The position numbers were made by a program, and so were the translations under genes. The notes beneath the pieces are model-generated. The model had not been told where the DNA came from. It searched no databases and saw only the letters and a program-made list of their open reading frames with translations. Shown in pieces: positions 1-9,923 of a DNA stretch of 64,000 nt. Origin of the DNA: Pseudomonas cannabina (GTDB lineage Bacteria; Pseudomonadota; Gammaproteobacteria; Pseudomonadales; Pseudomonadaceae); assembly GCF_900100365.1 (NCBI RefSeq), contig NZ_FNKU01000001.1, positions 3,720,001 through 3,784,000 on the forward strand, read 5' to 3'. The first letter of the stretch is position 1. The number at the start of each line of letters is the position of its first letter.

Positions 1-1400
1 GTGCCGATATCGGTCGTGGCACTGCTGACCACCAGCGAGCCATCCGCTTGCAGACGCGCCTTGGCGCTGGCTTTCATCTGCATGGCTTCCCAGACACCGC
101 CCGCCATGCCCCAGCCGACCAGCTGGCGACCCTGGCGCATGCTGCGCGGCTCGGGGTTGCGGCGCTCCCAGCCGAAACGCTCGGCGCCCTGGGTGTAGCA
201 TTCGCGCAGTTCCTTGCTGGAATACGGCTTGTCTTCGTTACCGTTGCGCTCAGCGTAATTGGTCAGGCGCAGACGCACCGGGTCGATAGCCAGCGCGCAG
301 GCCAGTTCGTCCATGGCGCATTCCAGGCCGATCATGCCCAACGCCGCGCCCGGCGCACGCATGTCCAGCGGCGTGAAAACGTCCAGCGGCACCAGCTTGT
401 AGGTCAGTTGCACGTTGTCGCACTTATAGAGCATGCCGCTCCATTCCACGACGTGCTCGCTGAAGTCCTCGAAACGCGAGGTCTGACCGATGGCTTCATG
501 GCCCACAGCCAGTAATCGACCATTGGCCGCAGCGCCCAGACGCAGACGCTGAACCGTGCGCGGGCGATAGCCAAAGGTGAACATCTGCTGACGGGTCAAG
601 GTCAGGCGCACCGAACGCTTGAGGTGCAGCGCAGCCATCACCGCCAGCGGCAGTTGGTACTGCGGACGCAGGCCCGAACCGAACGCGCCGCCAACAAAGG
701 CGGCCAGCACACGGATCTTGTCCTTCTCCAGGCCGAAGACCTTGTGCAGGTAGTCCTGACAGTTCTGCGTGCCCTGCGTTTTGTCATGAATCTGCAAGCT
801 GCCGTCGGCCTGGTAGAGGACGGTCGACGCATGCGGCTCCATCGGGTTGTGGTATTCGCTGGGCGTGCTGTAGGTCACGTCGACACTCAGCGCTGAACTG
901 GCCAACTCACCTGCGAAGTTGCCACGCGGCGGCGGCAGTTCAGCAGGTGCATCGTTGGCCTTGTCGAGCATGGCCTGCAGGTCGGTCTGGTGATCCTGCT
1001 GCTCGTATTCGATACGTACCAGCGAGCCCGCATGCCGGGCCAGTTCCAGCGTGCCAGCCACAACCAGCGCCAGCGGCTGACCGCTGTACAGAACTTTATC
1101 GTTGTACAGCGGGCGGAACGGCGAGCCGTCGGCCGAATCAGCGTCGTCATAATTCTCGTCGTAGCTGGCCAGCGACGGGCGATTGGTGTGATCGAGCACC
1201 GCGACAACGCCCGGCACTTTCATCGCTTCGCTGATATCGATACTGATCACGCGACCGCTGGCGATGGTGCTGGAGACCACGCTGCCATGCAGCAAACCCT
1301 CTTCAGGGTATTCACCGGCGTAACGCGCGCCGCCAGTCACTTTCAGTCGGCCGTCAACGCGGTCCACGAGTTTGCCCATTGGCGAAAATGGCTGGTTCAT
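1..1400 (-). CDS. paoC: Aldehyde oxidoreductase, molybdenum-binding subunit (PaoC type), partial
   Basis: Catalytic molybdopterin subunit of a xanthine dehydrogenase/aldehyde oxidase family enzyme. The frame is open from an ATG at 1400 to the left edge, so about 466 N-terminal residues are present and the C-terminus lies outside. The protein starts MNQPFSPMGKLVDRVDG, runs through the aldehyde-oxidase hammerhead domain (VTGGARYAGEYP, LALVVAGTLELARHAG) and enters the Moco-binding domain (HNPMEPHAST, FVGGAFGSGLR). These are standard family motifs. Its start overlaps the stop of the FAD subunit by 4 bases, so it is the last gene of a three-subunit operon. The physiological aldehyde is unknown; a xanthine dehydrogenase role is less likely because the FAD subunit is PaoB-like. 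Confidence 0.9.
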   Translation of the reverse strand, partial: MNQPFSPMGKLVDRVDGRLKVTGGARYAGEYPEEGLLHGSVVSSTIASGRVISIDISEAMKVPGVVAVLDHTNRPSLASYDENYDDADSADGSPFRPLYNDKVLYSGQPLALVVAGTLELARHAGSLVRIEYEQQDHQTDLQAMLDKANDAPAELPPPRGNFAGELASSALSVDVTYSTPSEYHNPMEPHASTVLYQADGSLQIHDKTQGTQNCQDYLHKVFGLEKDKIRVLAAFVGGAFGSGLRPQYQLPLAVMAALHLKRSVRLTLTRQQMFTFGYRPRTVQRLRLGAAANGRLLAVGHEAIGQTSRFEDFSEHVVEWSGMLYKCDNVQLTYKLVPLDVFTPLDMRAPGAALGMIGLECAMDELACALAIDPVRLRLTNYAERNGNEDKPYSSKELRECYTQGAERFGWERRNPEPRSMRQGRQLVGWGMAGGVWEAMQMKASAKARLQADGSLVVSSATTDIG

Positions 1401-2386
1401 TGGGCGCTCCCTCCCGTTGCGGCATCGCTCAGGGCGCGAATGATCGCGCGGCGGGCCAGTCTGACTTTGAAACCGTTGTGCGCAAGCGGCTGCGCGTCTT
1501 CCAGCATGGCGTCGGCCACGGCGGCGAAGTTTTCACGAGTGACCGGTTTGCCGATCAGCAGGCTCTCGACCGCCTTGTCACGCCACGGTTTGTGCGCAAC
1601 GCCGCCCAAGGCCAGGCGCACGTCGCGTATCACGCCATTATCGAGGTCGAGCGCCGCCGCGACCGAGACCAGCGCGAACGCATAGGACTGGCGATCACGA
1701 ACCTTCAGATAAGCGCTGTTGCTGGCGAAACGTGCCGCAGGCAGTTCAACGGCGGTAATCAGCTCGTCATCAGCCAGCTGGTTATCACGCTCTGGTGCGT
1801 CACCGGGCAGGCGGTGGAAATCCGCGAACTCGATGGTCCGCTTGCCGGCGCGCCCTTCTACATGCACCACGGCCTCGAGCGCCGCCAATGCTACGCACAT
1901 GTCCGACGGGTGCGTCGCGACGCAGTCGTCGCTGGCACCGAGGATCGCGTGGATGCGGTTGAGGCCTTCACGCGCCGGGCAGCCCGTGCCCGGTTCGCGC
2001 TTGTTGCAGGGCACACCAGTGTCGTAGAAATAGTAGCAACGGGTGCGCTGCAACAGATTGCCACCGGTACTGGCCATGTTGCGCAATTGCGGCGAAGCAC
2101 CCGCCAGCACGGCCTTGCTCAATAATGGGTAGTTCTGTTCGATCAGCGGGTGATACGCCAGGTCGGCATTGCTGACCAGCGCACCGATCATCAGCCCGCC
2201 CGACGCGGTCTTGCTGACGTCGCGCAACGGCAGGCCGGTGATATCGATCAGGTGCTCGGGTCGCGCGACGTTTTCCTTCATCAGGTCCAGCAGGTTGGTG
2301 CCGCCGGCGATGAATCGTGTGGCCGGACCGCTCAGGTTGACGGCGGCGCTGACGTCGGTCGGCTTGCTGTAGGTAAACGGATTCAC
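1397..2386 (-). CDS. paoB: Aldehyde oxidoreductase, FAD-binding subunit (PaoB type)
   Basis: FAD-binding subunit (329 aa) of the molybdenum hydroxylase, passing electrons from the Fe-S subunit to the acceptor. The FAD-binding fold is seen in FIAGGTNLLDLMKENV near the N-terminus and GASPQLRNMASTGGNLLQRT in the middle. A cysteine-rich loop, CYYFYDTGVPCNKREPG followed by TGC, matches the extra 4Fe-4S insertion typical of PaoB/YagS rather than plain xanthine dehydrogenase FAD subunits. The chosen start is a GTG at 2386, with AGGAGG about 7 bases upstream and an overlap with the stop of the upstream gene (GTGA). An in-frame ATG at 2479 would add 31 unlikely residues from within that gene. Confidence 0.92.
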   Translation of the reverse strand: MNPFTYSKPTDVSAAVNLSGPATRFIAGGTNLLDLMKENVARPEHLIDITGLPLRDVSKTASGGLMIGALVSNADLAYHPLIEQNYPLLSKAVLAGASPQLRNMASTGGNLLQRTRCYYFYDTGVPCNKREPGTGCPAREGLNRIHAILGASDDCVATHPSDMCVALAALEAVVHVEGRAGKRTIEFADFHRLPGDAPERDNQLADDELITAVELPAARFASNSAYLKVRDRQSYAFALVSVAAALDLDNGVIRDVRLALGGVAHKPWRDKAVESLLIGKPVTRENFAAVADAMLEDAQPLAHNGFKVRLARRAIIRALSDAATGGSAQ

Positions 2387-2913
2387 GAGTTCACCTCCTG
2401 CTTGGGCGCGGCATTGTGGAACTGCGGCAGCGCTTCTTCGACGGCAGCGAGGATGTTGCTGTACGCACCGCAGCGGCACAGGTTGCCGCTCATCAGTTCC
2501 TGAATCTCGGCGCGCGTGCTGGCACGGCCTTCATTGGCGAGCCCGACGGCCGAACAGATCTGGCCTGGCGTGCAATAGCCGCACTGGAACGCGTCATGCT
2601 TGATAAACGCCTGCTGCATCGGGTGCAGTTGTTCGCCATCGGCCAGGCCTTCGATCGTGGTCAGCTCGGCGCCGTCACACATGATCGCCAGCGTCAGGCA
2701 GGCATTGATGCGCGTACCCTCACGCAGCACGGTGCAAGCCCCGCACTGGCCGTGGTCGCAGCCTTTCTTGGTGCCGACCAGGTCGAGCTGATCACGCAGC
2801 AGGTCCAGCAGGGTGGTCCAAGGCAGCACGTCCAGTTGCCGGCGCTGCCCATTGAGGGTCAAAGAAATCGCGTGGGTCGCGAAATCTTGGGGGTTCGGGG
2901 TCGTTGCACTCAT
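2383..2913 (-). CDS. paoA: Aldehyde oxidoreductase, 2Fe-2S subunit (PaoA type)
   Basis: Small electron-transfer subunit (176 aa) with two [2Fe-2S] domains. The N-terminal plant-ferredoxin-like domain carries GCDHGQCGACTVL and a later NACLTL. The C-terminal helical domain carries FQCGYCTPGQICSA and NLCRCGAY. The ATG at 2913 follows GTGAGG at good spacing; an in-frame ATG eight codons earlier is possible. Unlike E. coli PaoA, no twin-arginine signal is visible, so a cytoplasmic enzyme is inferred. This is the first gene of a coupled leftward operon paoA-paoB-paoC in which each start overlaps the previous stop by 4 bases. Confidence 0.92.
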   Translation of the reverse strand: MSATTPNPQDFATHAISLTLNGQRRQLDVLPWTTLLDLLRDQLDLVGTKKGCDHGQCGACTVLREGTRINACLTLAIMCDGAELTTIEGLADGEQLHPMQQAFIKHDAFQCGYCTPGQICSAVGLANEGRASTRAEIQELMSGNLCRCGAYSNILAAVEEALPQFHNAAPKQEVNS

Positions 2914-3176
2914 GGAAACCTCACGGTAGGCGTTCACTTAGCGCACTTTTATGCGTCTTGAGGGTGGGACTTCGTGAGGTTTGCAACGTTCAGGCTTAAT
3001 TGACGAGCGTGTTTATCGTCGAAAGGCCGTCATCCACAGGCAGCCATCCCGGCACGCTGCTGGTATGATGCGCGGCTTTTTCCGACCCGCAAAAATCCAA
3101 CGGGCTGCCGTGCAGTCTGTGCTTTGCTGTTGGAGTCGATCATTCACGACGCGCCCAGCGTCACGGAGAGCCAGAC

Positions 3177-4472
3177 ATGCTGGAAAGGCTGTTTCAACTC
3201 AAAGCACACAACACCAACGTGCGGACCGAGATACTTGCGGGCGTCACGACTTTCCTGGCGATGGCCTACATCCTGTTCGTCAACCCGAGCATCCTTGGCG
3301 AAACCGGCATGGACAAGGGCGCCGTGTTCGTCGCCACCTGCCTGGCAGCGGCCATCGGCTCGACCGTGATGGGCCTGATCGCCAACTACCCGATTGCCCT
3401 GGCACCGGGCATGGGCCTGAACGCCTTCTTTACCTACACCGTTGTGCTGCACATGGGCCATAGCTGGCAGGTGGCGCTGGGTGCGGTATTCATTTCGGCG
3501 GTGATGTTCTTCATTCTGTCGATCTTCCGGATTCGCGAATGGATCATCAACAGCATTCCCCTGCCCCTGCGCTCGGCGATTGCCGCCGGTATCGGCCTGT
3601 TTCTGGCGCTGATCGCCCAGCATAACGCCGGCATCGTGGTTGCCAACCCGGCCACAGTCATCGGCATGGGCGACCTCAAGCAGCCTGGCCCGGTACTGGC
3701 CACGCTGGGCTTCTTTCTGATCGTCGCGCTGGACCACCTCAAAGTGCGCGGCGCGGTGCTGATCGGCATTCTGGCCGTGACACTGGTGTCCATCGCGCTG
3801 GGCTTCACGCCGTTCGGCGGCGTGGTATCGATGCCACCGTCGCTGGCACCGACCTTCATGCAGCTGGACATCATGGGCGCGCTGGACGTCGGCCTGGTCA
3901 GCATCATCTTCGCCTTCCTGTTTGTGGATATTTTCGACAACTCCGGCACGTTGATCGGCGTCGCCAAACGCGCCGGGCTGATGGGCAAGGACGGGCACAT
4001 GCCGAAAATGGGCCGTGCACTGATTGCCGACAGTACCGCAGCAATGGCCGGTTCCCTGCTGGGCACCTCGACCACCACCAGCTACATCGAATCGGCTGCG
4101 GGCGTGAGTGCCGGTGGCCGTACCGGCCTGACCGCTGTGGTCGTCGCCGTGCTGTTTCTGCTGGCACTGTTTTTCGCGCCGCTGGCCAGCAGCGTGCCAG
4201 CCTTCGCCACCGCACCTGCGCTGCTGTTCGTCGCGGTGCTGATGGCTTCCGGCCTGGCCGAGATCGACTGGGACGACATCACTGTGGCCGCACCGGTGGT
4301 GATCACCGCGCTGGCGATGCCGTTCACCTATTCCATCGCCAACGGCATCGCCTTTGGCTTCATTTCCTGGACAGCGATCAAGCTGCTGTCGGGGCGCTGG
4401 CGCGAGCTGAATTCGGCGCTGGTGATCCTGTCGATCCTGTTCGTGATCAAGCTGGGCTGGTTCAACGCATGA
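3177..4472 (+). CDS. NCS2-family purine (adenine/guanine/hypoxanthine) permease
   Basis: Inner-membrane nucleobase:cation symporter of 431 aa, AzgA/GhxP branch of NCS2. Family signatures include [17 protein letters not shown] near the N-terminus, [35 protein letters not shown] and [19 protein letters not shown]. Hydrophobic segments cover nearly the whole length, consistent with 12-14 TM helices. ATG at 3177 follows GGAGAG. Its stop overlaps the trmA start (ATGA), so the two are cotranscribed. The upstream gap of about 260 bases holds the divergent promoters for this gene and the pao operon. Substrate choice between adenine and guanine/hypoxanthine cannot be read from sequence alone. Confidence 0.93.
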   Translation: MLERLFQLKAHNTNVRTEILAGVTTFLAMAYILFVNPSILGETGMDKGAVFVATCLAAAIGSTVMGLIANYPIALAPGMGLNAFFTYTVVLHMGHSWQVALGAVFISAVMFFILSIFRIREWIINSIPLPLRSAIAAGIGLFLALIAQHNAGIVVANPATVIGMGDLKQPGPVLATLGFFLIVALDHLKVRGAVLIGILAVTLVSIALGFTPFGGVVSMPPSLAPTFMQLDIMGALDVGLVSIIFAFLFVDIFDNSGTLIGVAKRAGLMGKDGHMPKMGRALIADSTAAMAGSLLGTSTTTSYIESAAGVSAGGRTGLTAVVVAVLFLLALFFAPLASSVPAFATAPALLFVAVLMASGLAEIDWDDITVAAPVVITALAMPFTYSIANGIAFGFISWTAIKLLSGRWRELNSALVILSILFVIKLGWFNA

Positions 4473-5554
4473 GTGTTCCCTTCGACCCTGCGAGCTACGA
4501 CCGTCAGCTCGAAGAAAAAACAGTCCGCCTGCGTGAGCTGCTGGCGCCGTTCGATGCGCCCGAGCCGCAAGTGTTCGACTCGCCGCGCGAGCATTACCGG
4601 CTGCGCGCCGAGTTTAGTCTGTGGCGCGAAGACCAGAAGCGCTATTACGCGATGTTCGCGCCGGGCGACAACCGCACGCCGATCCTGCTCGAAGGCCTGC
4701 CGATTGCCAGTGAGCGCATCAACGCACTGATGCCGGTACTGCGCGAGCGCTGGGAAGCCAGCCCGACGCTGAACCACAAGCTGTTTCAGGTGGACTTTCT
4801 GACCACCCTGGCAGGCGATGCGATGATCACCATGTGCTATCACCGTCCGCTGGACGATGCATGGCAGGCGGAAGCCGAGGCGCTGGCGCAAGCGCTGGAC
4901 GTCAGCCTGATCGGTCGCTCCAAAGGCCAGAAGCTGGTGATCGGCCATGATTACGTGACCGAAAAGCTCGACGTGGCTGGCCGCACGTTCAGCTATCGCC
5001 AGCCCGAAGGCGCATTCACTCAGCCTAACGGCACCGTGAACGGCAAGATGCTCAACTGGGCTTACGACGCACTGGGCGAGCGGCAAGACGACTTGCTGGA
5101 GCTGTATTGCGGCAATGGCAACTTCACCCTGCCGCTGGCGACCCGCGTGCGCAAGGTGCTGGCGACTGAAATCAGCAAGACCTCGGTGAATGCCGCGCTG
5201 AGCAATCTGGATGACAATGGCGTGAATAACGTCACGCTGGTGCGCCTGTCGGCAGAAGAGCTGACCGAGGCGCTGAACGAAGTGCGTCCCTTCCGCCGCC
5301 TGCAGGGCGTGGACCTGAAAAGCTATGAGTTTGGCAGCGTCTTCGTCGACCCGCCCCGCGCCGGCATGGACCCGGACACCTGCGAACTGACCCGCCGCTT
5401 CGAGCGCATTCTGTACATCTCCTGCAACCCGGAAACCCTGGCCGCCAACATCGCCCAACTGCACGACACACACCGGGTCGAGCGCTGCGCCCTGTTCGAC
5501 CAGTTCCCGTATACACACCATATGGAATCGGGCGTGTTGCTGGTCAGGCGCTGA
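4469..5554 (+). CDS. trmA: tRNA (uracil-5-)-methyltransferase TrmA
   Basis: SAM-dependent enzyme making 5-methyluridine at position 54 of the tRNA T-loop. The 361 aa length is the usual TrmA size. The N-terminal part contains [15 protein letters not shown]. The Rossmann methyltransferase domain carries [14 protein letters not shown] (SAM motif), [11 protein letters not shown] and the catalytic-cysteine motif [15 protein letters not shown]. No N-terminal TRAM domain or Fe-S cysteine cluster is seen, which separates it from RlmD/RlmC. Translation is coupled to the upstream permease through ATGA. Confidence 0.96.
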   Translation: MSVPFDPASYDRQLEEKTVRLRELLAPFDAPEPQVFDSPREHYRLRAEFSLWREDQKRYYAMFAPGDNRTPILLEGLPIASERINALMPVLRERWEASPTLNHKLFQVDFLTTLAGDAMITMCYHRPLDDAWQAEAEALAQALDVSLIGRSKGQKLVIGHDYVTEKLDVAGRTFSYRQPEGAFTQPNGTVNGKMLNWAYDALGERQDDLLELYCGNGNFTLPLATRVRKVLATEISKTSVNAALSNLDDNGVNNVTLVRLSAEELTEALNEVRPFRRLQGVDLKSYEFGSVFVDPPRAGMDPDTCELTRRFERILYISCNPETLAANIAQLHDTHRVERCALFDQFPYTHHMESGVLLVRR

Positions 5555-5562
5555 GGCTTATC

Positions 5563-5691
5563 ACTATCGTGCGACGCTCCGCGTCGCGTGCCCTTCTGGA
5601 CGCTCCGCGTCCGATCTTGAATCTGCAGCGCAGATCTGTGACGCGGAGCGTCATCCAAGGCATTCCTACGCTGGAGCGTGAGGAACGATAG
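5563..5691 (+). repeat. GC-hairpin repeat element, copy 1
   Basis: About 130 bases between trmA and the MFS gene with three nested inverted repeats: GCGACGCTCCGCGTCGC, GGACGCTCCGCGTCC and TGACGCGGAGCGTCA. The start ATCGT and the end ACGAT are complementary. A near-identical copy lies at 18181-18313 and a fragment at 40309-40337, so this is a dispersed family. The rest of the gap to 5830 shows no gene. Confidence 0.85.
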
Positions 5692-5830
5692 GTTTCTGGG
5701 CTGAAGCGTGCGGAACGAAAGCCTTACCGTTCGTACCCTCCTGCGAAACTGTCAGTTTATTTATTAGCTTCCTATCGATCCACTGAGGTATAAATCGACA
5801 CCCGATTTACACGTCCGATGGGATCCGATC

Positions 5831-7141
5831 TTGAGCTCTGAGTCCTCCGCTGCTTCTGCCCCGGTCAAGCTGTCCCGCCAGCCTGGTTTCGTCAGTTTCA
5901 TCCTGTCGCGTCTGATGGCGGTGTTTGCCATGCAGATTCAGGCGGTGGTGGTTGCCTGGCAGGTTTACGACATGACCCGCGAGCCGATGGCGCTGGCCTA
6001 TGTGGGGCTTGCTCAGTTCATCCCGATGTTGCTGCTGTTGATGCCTGCCGGGGACCTGATCGACCGGTACAACCGCAAGGTCATCCTGATGCTCAGTTGG
6101 GGCGTGCAGGCGGTGTGTGGCGTCATTCTGCTGGTCTTCTCGGCGCTCGAACTGCAAGACTTGCGGCTGATCTACGGCGCGCTGATGCTCTATGGCTGCG
6201 CCCGCGCCTTCACCGGCCCGGCGCTGCAAAGCCTGCTGCCGCAGATCGTCCCGCGTGAGCAACTGCCTTCGGCGATTGCCACCAACAGCGTCATCATGCG
6301 CTGCTCGACGGTCGGCGGCCCGTTGATCGGCGGTTATCTGTATTGGCTGGGCGGCGCAGAACTGACGTATTCGGTGTGCGTCGCAGCATTCATCGCCGGC
6401 ATTCTGCTGCTGGCACCGGTCGCAACGCCGTTTGCCGGCAAGCCGGTGGAGCCGGGTTCGAATGCCTGGGGCCGATTCACGGCGGGCATCGCCTTCATCC
6501 GCTCTCGGCCGATCATTTTAGGCACCATCTCGCTGGACCTGTTTGCCGTGCTGCTGGGCGGCGTGGTCGCGTTGCTGCCGATCTACGCCCATTAAGTGCT
6601 GCACCTCGGACCGCAAGGGCTGGGTATGTTGCGCGCGTCAATGAGCCTGGGCGAACTGGGCGTCGGCATTTACCTGAGCATTCGTCCGCTGGAGCGCAAT
6701 GTCGGGATGACCATGTTTCTCGCCGTGGCCCTGTTCGGCGTGGCGAACCTGGTGTTCGCCTTGTCGAGCCTGTTCTGGCTGTCGTGCCTGGCACTGCTGG
6801 TCGCAGGCGCAGCAGACATGGTCAGCGTTTTCATCCGCTCGGCGCTGGTACAGTTTTCGACCCCGGACAACATGCGCGGCCGGGTCAACGCAGTGAACAT
6901 GCTGTTTATCGGCTCCTCCAACGAACTGGGCGAATTTCGGGCGGGCACCAGCGCGTCGCTGGTCGGTGCAATCCCGGCGGCAATCCTTGGCGGCGTCTGC
7001 ACGCTGGGGGTGGTTGGCGCGTGGATGACAGGCTTCAAATCGCTGCGCCAGGTCGACCGATTTGCCGACGCCTCGCCGCAGGAAGAACAGGCGGCGCGAC
7101 CTGCTCGACAAGCCCCGGCCCAGTCCGCGAAACAGGCCTGA
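5831..7141 (+). pseudogene. MFS transporter (EntS/DUF894-like) interrupted by an in-frame TAA
   Basis: Major facilitator superfamily exporter, probably about 436 residues when intact. The first part (TTG at 5831) has MFS features such as PAGDLIDRYNRKVILM and YGCARAFTGPALQSLLPQI. The frame is broken by TAA at 6593-6595 after VVALLPIYAH and continues without shift from GTG at 6596 (VLHLGPQGLGMLRASMS) to 7141, with MFS motifs SALVQFSTPDNMRGRVN and SNELGEFRAG. A GAA-to-TAA change is the simplest explanation. The GTG directly after the stop could allow reinitiation, but splitting an MFS protein after about seven helices probably abolishes function. A sequencing error is the alternative. The TTG start has only a weak GGGATC ahead of it. 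Confidence 0.85.
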
Positions 7142-7306
7142 TCGAAGCCGGACGGATGAAAACCGGACCAGAGCAATACGGGCAGAACCAAACGGCCCGT
7201 CACACCTCTATACTGTCGCATTCTGCACAACGCTGCTCGGATCGCCGCACTGGCCAGACCTGTATCAGCAGCGATACTTATTGCAAGACACCAAGAGGGA
7301 TCCGAC

Positions 7307-8197
7307 ATGCTCTGGAAAAAAGGCCGACGTAGCGACAACGTAGTCGATGCTCGCGATGGCGGCAGCGGTGGGGGCGGCGGCGGCATGCGCATCGGCGGCA
7401 AGGGCCTGGGCATCGGCGGTATCGTGATCATCGTCGCGATCGGCCTGCTGACCGGCCAGGACCCGATGCAGATCCTTGGCCAATTGACCGGCCAGAGCAC
7501 CGAGCAAACCGCGCCACCCAGCGCGCAAACGCGCGAAGCGCCGCCTGCCAATGATCAGCAGGCCGAGTTTGTACGCAGTATTCTGGGCGACACCGAAGAC
7601 ACCTGGCGCGCAGTGTTCGCGCAAAGCGGCCGTGAGTACAAGGACCCGACGCTGGTGCTGTTCAGTGGTCAGGTGAATTCCGCCTGCGGTCGTGCCACCT
7701 CGGCAACCGGTCCGTTCTACTGCCCGGCTGACCAGCGGGTTTATCTGGACATGGACTTCTTCCGGGAAATGTCCCAGCGCTTTTCCGCCGCCGGAGACTT
7801 CGCCCAGGCTTACGTGATTGCGCACGAAGTCGGGCACCACGTGCAGACGTTGCTGGGCATTTCCGCCAAGGTCGACAAAGCGCGTCAGGCCGGGCAGAAA
7901 ATGGAAGGCAGCAACGGCTTACTGGTGCGCCAGGAGTTGCAGGCCGACTGCTTTGCGGGTGTTTGGGCCTACAACGCACAAAATCGTTTGAACTGGCTTG
8001 AGCCGGGTGATATTGAAGAAGCATTGAACGCGGCGAACGCTATCGGCGATGATCGCCTGCAGCAGCAAAGCAGTGGTCGAGTCGCTCCGGACTCCTTCAC
8101 GCACGGCACGTCTGCACAGCGCGTGCGCTGGTTCAAGGCCGGCTTCGCCGAAGGCCAAATCAATCAATGCGACACGTTCGCCGCCAAGAGTCTCTGA
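7307..8197 (+). CDS. YpfJ-family neutral zinc metallopeptidase
   Basis: Membrane-anchored predicted zinc peptidase of 296 aa. The N-terminus is MLWKKGRRSDNVVDARD, followed by a Gly-rich linker, one TM segment (IGGIVIIVAIGLLTG, about residues 36-50) and a catalytic domain with CGRATSATGPFYCPADQRVY and the zincin motif HEVGHH (about residue 172). RQELQADCFAGVWA supplies the likely third ligand region. The family is widespread (YpfJ, KPN_02809) but its substrate is unknown. It is followed after 4 bases by a secreted hydrolase gene, suggesting cotranscription. Confidence 0.92.
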   Translation: MLWKKGRRSDNVVDARDGGSGGGGGGMRIGGKGLGIGGIVIIVAIGLLTGQDPMQILGQLTGQSTEQTAPPSAQTREAPPANDQQAEFVRSILGDTEDTWRAVFAQSGREYKDPTLVLFSGQVNSACGRATSATGPFYCPADQRVYLDMDFFREMSQRFSAAGDFAQAYVIAHEVGHHVQTLLGISAKVDKARQAGQKMEGSNGLLVRQELQADCFAGVWAYNAQNRLNWLEPGDIEEALNAANAIGDDRLQQQSSGRVAPDSFTHGTSAQRVRWFKAGFAEGQINQCDTFAAKSL

Positions 8198-8201
8198 GCA
8201 C

Positions 8202-9191
8202 ATGATTAAACCGCTTCTGGTCCTGTTGTTAAGCACTGCCTTCGTGAGCCTCGGGGCGCATGCCGAGGATCAAGCGGTGAATTCAATCAGCCCGGATCGT
8301 CTGGCGATCAACGGCGCCGAAGCGACGCTCGGGCTGAGCCAGGAGTGGGTGCACCCCAAGCCGAAGATCGAGCGTGTGGTGATCGTGCTGCACGGTCGCC
8401 TGCGCAACGCGCAAACATACCTGCGCAGCATCGAACGTGCGGCCAACCAGTCCAAAGAGCGCAGCAAGACCCTGCTGATTGCCCCGCAGTTTCTGGATGA
8501 GAAAGACATTGTCGCCCACCATTTGCCGGAGTCGATCCTGCGCTGGCGTCAGAACAGCTGGATGGAAGGCGCGACCGCCAGCGGCCCCAAGCCGGTCAGC
8601 TCGTTTCTGGTGCTGGACCACATCCTCAAACGCCTGAGCGACAGCAAGCTGTTCCCTAACCTGAAAGAAATCGTCATTGCCGGGCATTCCGGTGGGGCAC
8701 AGGTGGTGCAGCGCTACGCAATGATCGGCGGCAAGGAAGATGCCCTGCTGCTGCGCGAGGGGGTGAAGCTGCGTTACGTGATTGCCAACCCGTCGTCGTA
8801 TGCCTATTTCGACGACGAACGGCCTGAGCCGGTGACCGCCCAGAGCTGCCCCGACTTCGACGAATGGAAATACGGCCTGAACAAGATGCCGTTCTACTCG
8901 GGCAAGGAAAAGCCGGTCGACATCGAAAAGAACTACCTGAAGCGTGACATCACCTACCTGCTGGGCGAACTGGACACCGACCGCAATCACCCGGCGCTGG
9001 ACAAGACCTGCGCGGCCGAAGCACAGGGCGCGTATCGCCTGATTCGCGGGCAGAATTATTTCAACTACCTGCAGAAACGCCATCCGGAGGGGTTGAACCA
9101 GCACCTGGTGATCGTGCCGAAAGTCGGCCACAACGGTGACGGGATCTTTACCTCGCCTGAAGGTCAGGCGGTGTTATTCAAGTCGTTTTGA
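8202..9191 (+). CDS. Secreted alpha/beta-hydrolase-like protein
   Basis: 329-residue exported protein with signal peptide MIKPLLVLLLSTAFVSLGAHA. The mature part resembles alpha/beta hydrolases: RVVIVLHGRLRNAQTY looks like the oxyanion strand-loop and IVIAGHSGGAQVVQRYA contains the nucleophile elbow G-H-S-G-G. VPKVGHNGDGIF near the C-terminus supplies a candidate catalytic His. The ATG at 8202 lies 4 bases after the metallopeptidase stop; longer in-frame starts would lie inside that gene and lack the signal peptide. The substrate is unknown; a periplasmic esterase is an inference. Confidence 0.85.
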   Translation: MIKPLLVLLLSTAFVSLGAHAEDQAVNSISPDRLAINGAEATLGLSQEWVHPKPKIERVVIVLHGRLRNAQTYLRSIERAANQSKERSKTLLIAPQFLDEKDIVAHHLPESILRWRQNSWMEGATASGPKPVSSFLVLDHILKRLSDSKLFPNLKEIVIAGHSGGAQVVQRYAMIGGKEDALLLREGVKLRYVIANPSSYAYFDDERPEPVTAQSCPDFDEWKYGLNKMPFYSGKEKPVDIEKNYLKRDITYLLGELDTDRNHPALDKTCAAEAQGAYRLIRGQNYFNYLQKRHPEGLNQHLVIVPKVGHNGDGIFTSPEGQAVLFKSF

Positions 9192-9227
9192 GTAGTTGAC
9201 CTTCGAGCCAACGCTCCGCGTAGGCCC

Positions 9228-9267
9228 CCTTCGCGAACAAGCGAAGCGTCGCCCGGTCCGCTCCCAC
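9228..9267 (-). repeat. Pseudomonas REP element
   Basis: On the minus strand this reads GTGGGAGCGGACCGGGCGAC, then CGCTTCGCTTGTTCGCGAAGG, the usual Pseudomonas REP core with an internal hairpin (CTTCGC/GCGAAG). It sits in the convergent gap between the hydrolase gene and the HAD gene. A related copy is at 53417-53447. Confidence 0.75.
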
Positions 9268-9332
9268 GGCCTCGGCCAGAATCAAAAGCGGAAACGCTGG
9301 GAGTTGGGACTGGCATTGGCACAAAAGTTGGA

Positions 9333-9923
9333 TCAGCCCAACATCCCGCGCAGCGCTGTGCAATCCACGGCATGCCAGTCGGTCAGTTCCGGCCAGGGGT
9401 TTTCTGGCAGGTTGACGAGGATGGTTTTCGCCCCTGCCGCGCGGCCGCAGCTGAGGTCGTGCAGGTAGTCACCGATCATGACCATTCGTTGCGGCTCGAC
9501 GTCCCAGGCGCTTGCCAGCTTCAACAAGCCGGCCGGGTCGGGTTTGGGCGTCGCTTCGTCACGGCCCAGCACATCCTTGGCGGCAAAACACTCCGCCAGG
9601 CCGATGGCTTCCAGCGTGATATAGGCGAGTTCGCGGGCGTTGCGGGTCAGTATGCCCAATCGATAACCACGCCCTGCCAGCTCTCGAACCAGTTCGACCG
9701 CGCCATCGGCAGGCTGCGAGCCCAACGCCAGCGCTCGCTCATGCTCCAGCAGCCAGGCGTGTTTGGCGGCTGACTCGTGCGCAGGCAAGGCGGCAAGATG
9801 GCCCAGAATGTCGTCGTCCTGCGGGATACCCAGCGCTCGCTTGATCGCCGGAAAATCATGGACCGGGACGGTCAGCGTGCCGTCCATGTCGAATACCCAG
9901 TGCCTGATGCTGTCGAGTGTCAT
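9333..9923 (-). CDS. HAD-family hydrolase (phosphoglycolate phosphatase-like)
   Basis: Cytosolic 196-residue HAD subfamily IA phosphatase. Motif I is FDMDGTLTV, motif II LGILTRN, the conserved Lys lies in ATPKPDPAGL and motif IV is MVMIGDYLHDLSCG. The chosen ATG at 9923 overlaps the upstream tesB stop (ATGA) and has AAGGA six bases before it; a TTG two codons earlier is possible. The substrate is unknown. Coupling to tesB suggests a shared operon rather than a known pathway. Confidence 0.9.
   Translation of the reverse strand: MTLDSIRHWVFDMDGTLTVPVHDFPAIKRALGIPQDDDILGHLAALPAHESAAKHAWLLEHERALALGSQPADGAVELVRELAGRGYRLGILTRNARELAYITLEAIGLAECFAAKDVLGRDEATPKPDPAGLLKLASAWDVEPQRMVMIGDYLHDLSCGRAAGAKTILVNLPENPWPELTDWHAVDCTALRGMLG

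Noticed and set aside
4328..5521. 397-residue leftward frame over trmA
   Set aside because: Shadow of trmA, which has its catalytic motifs and is coupled to the permease gene.
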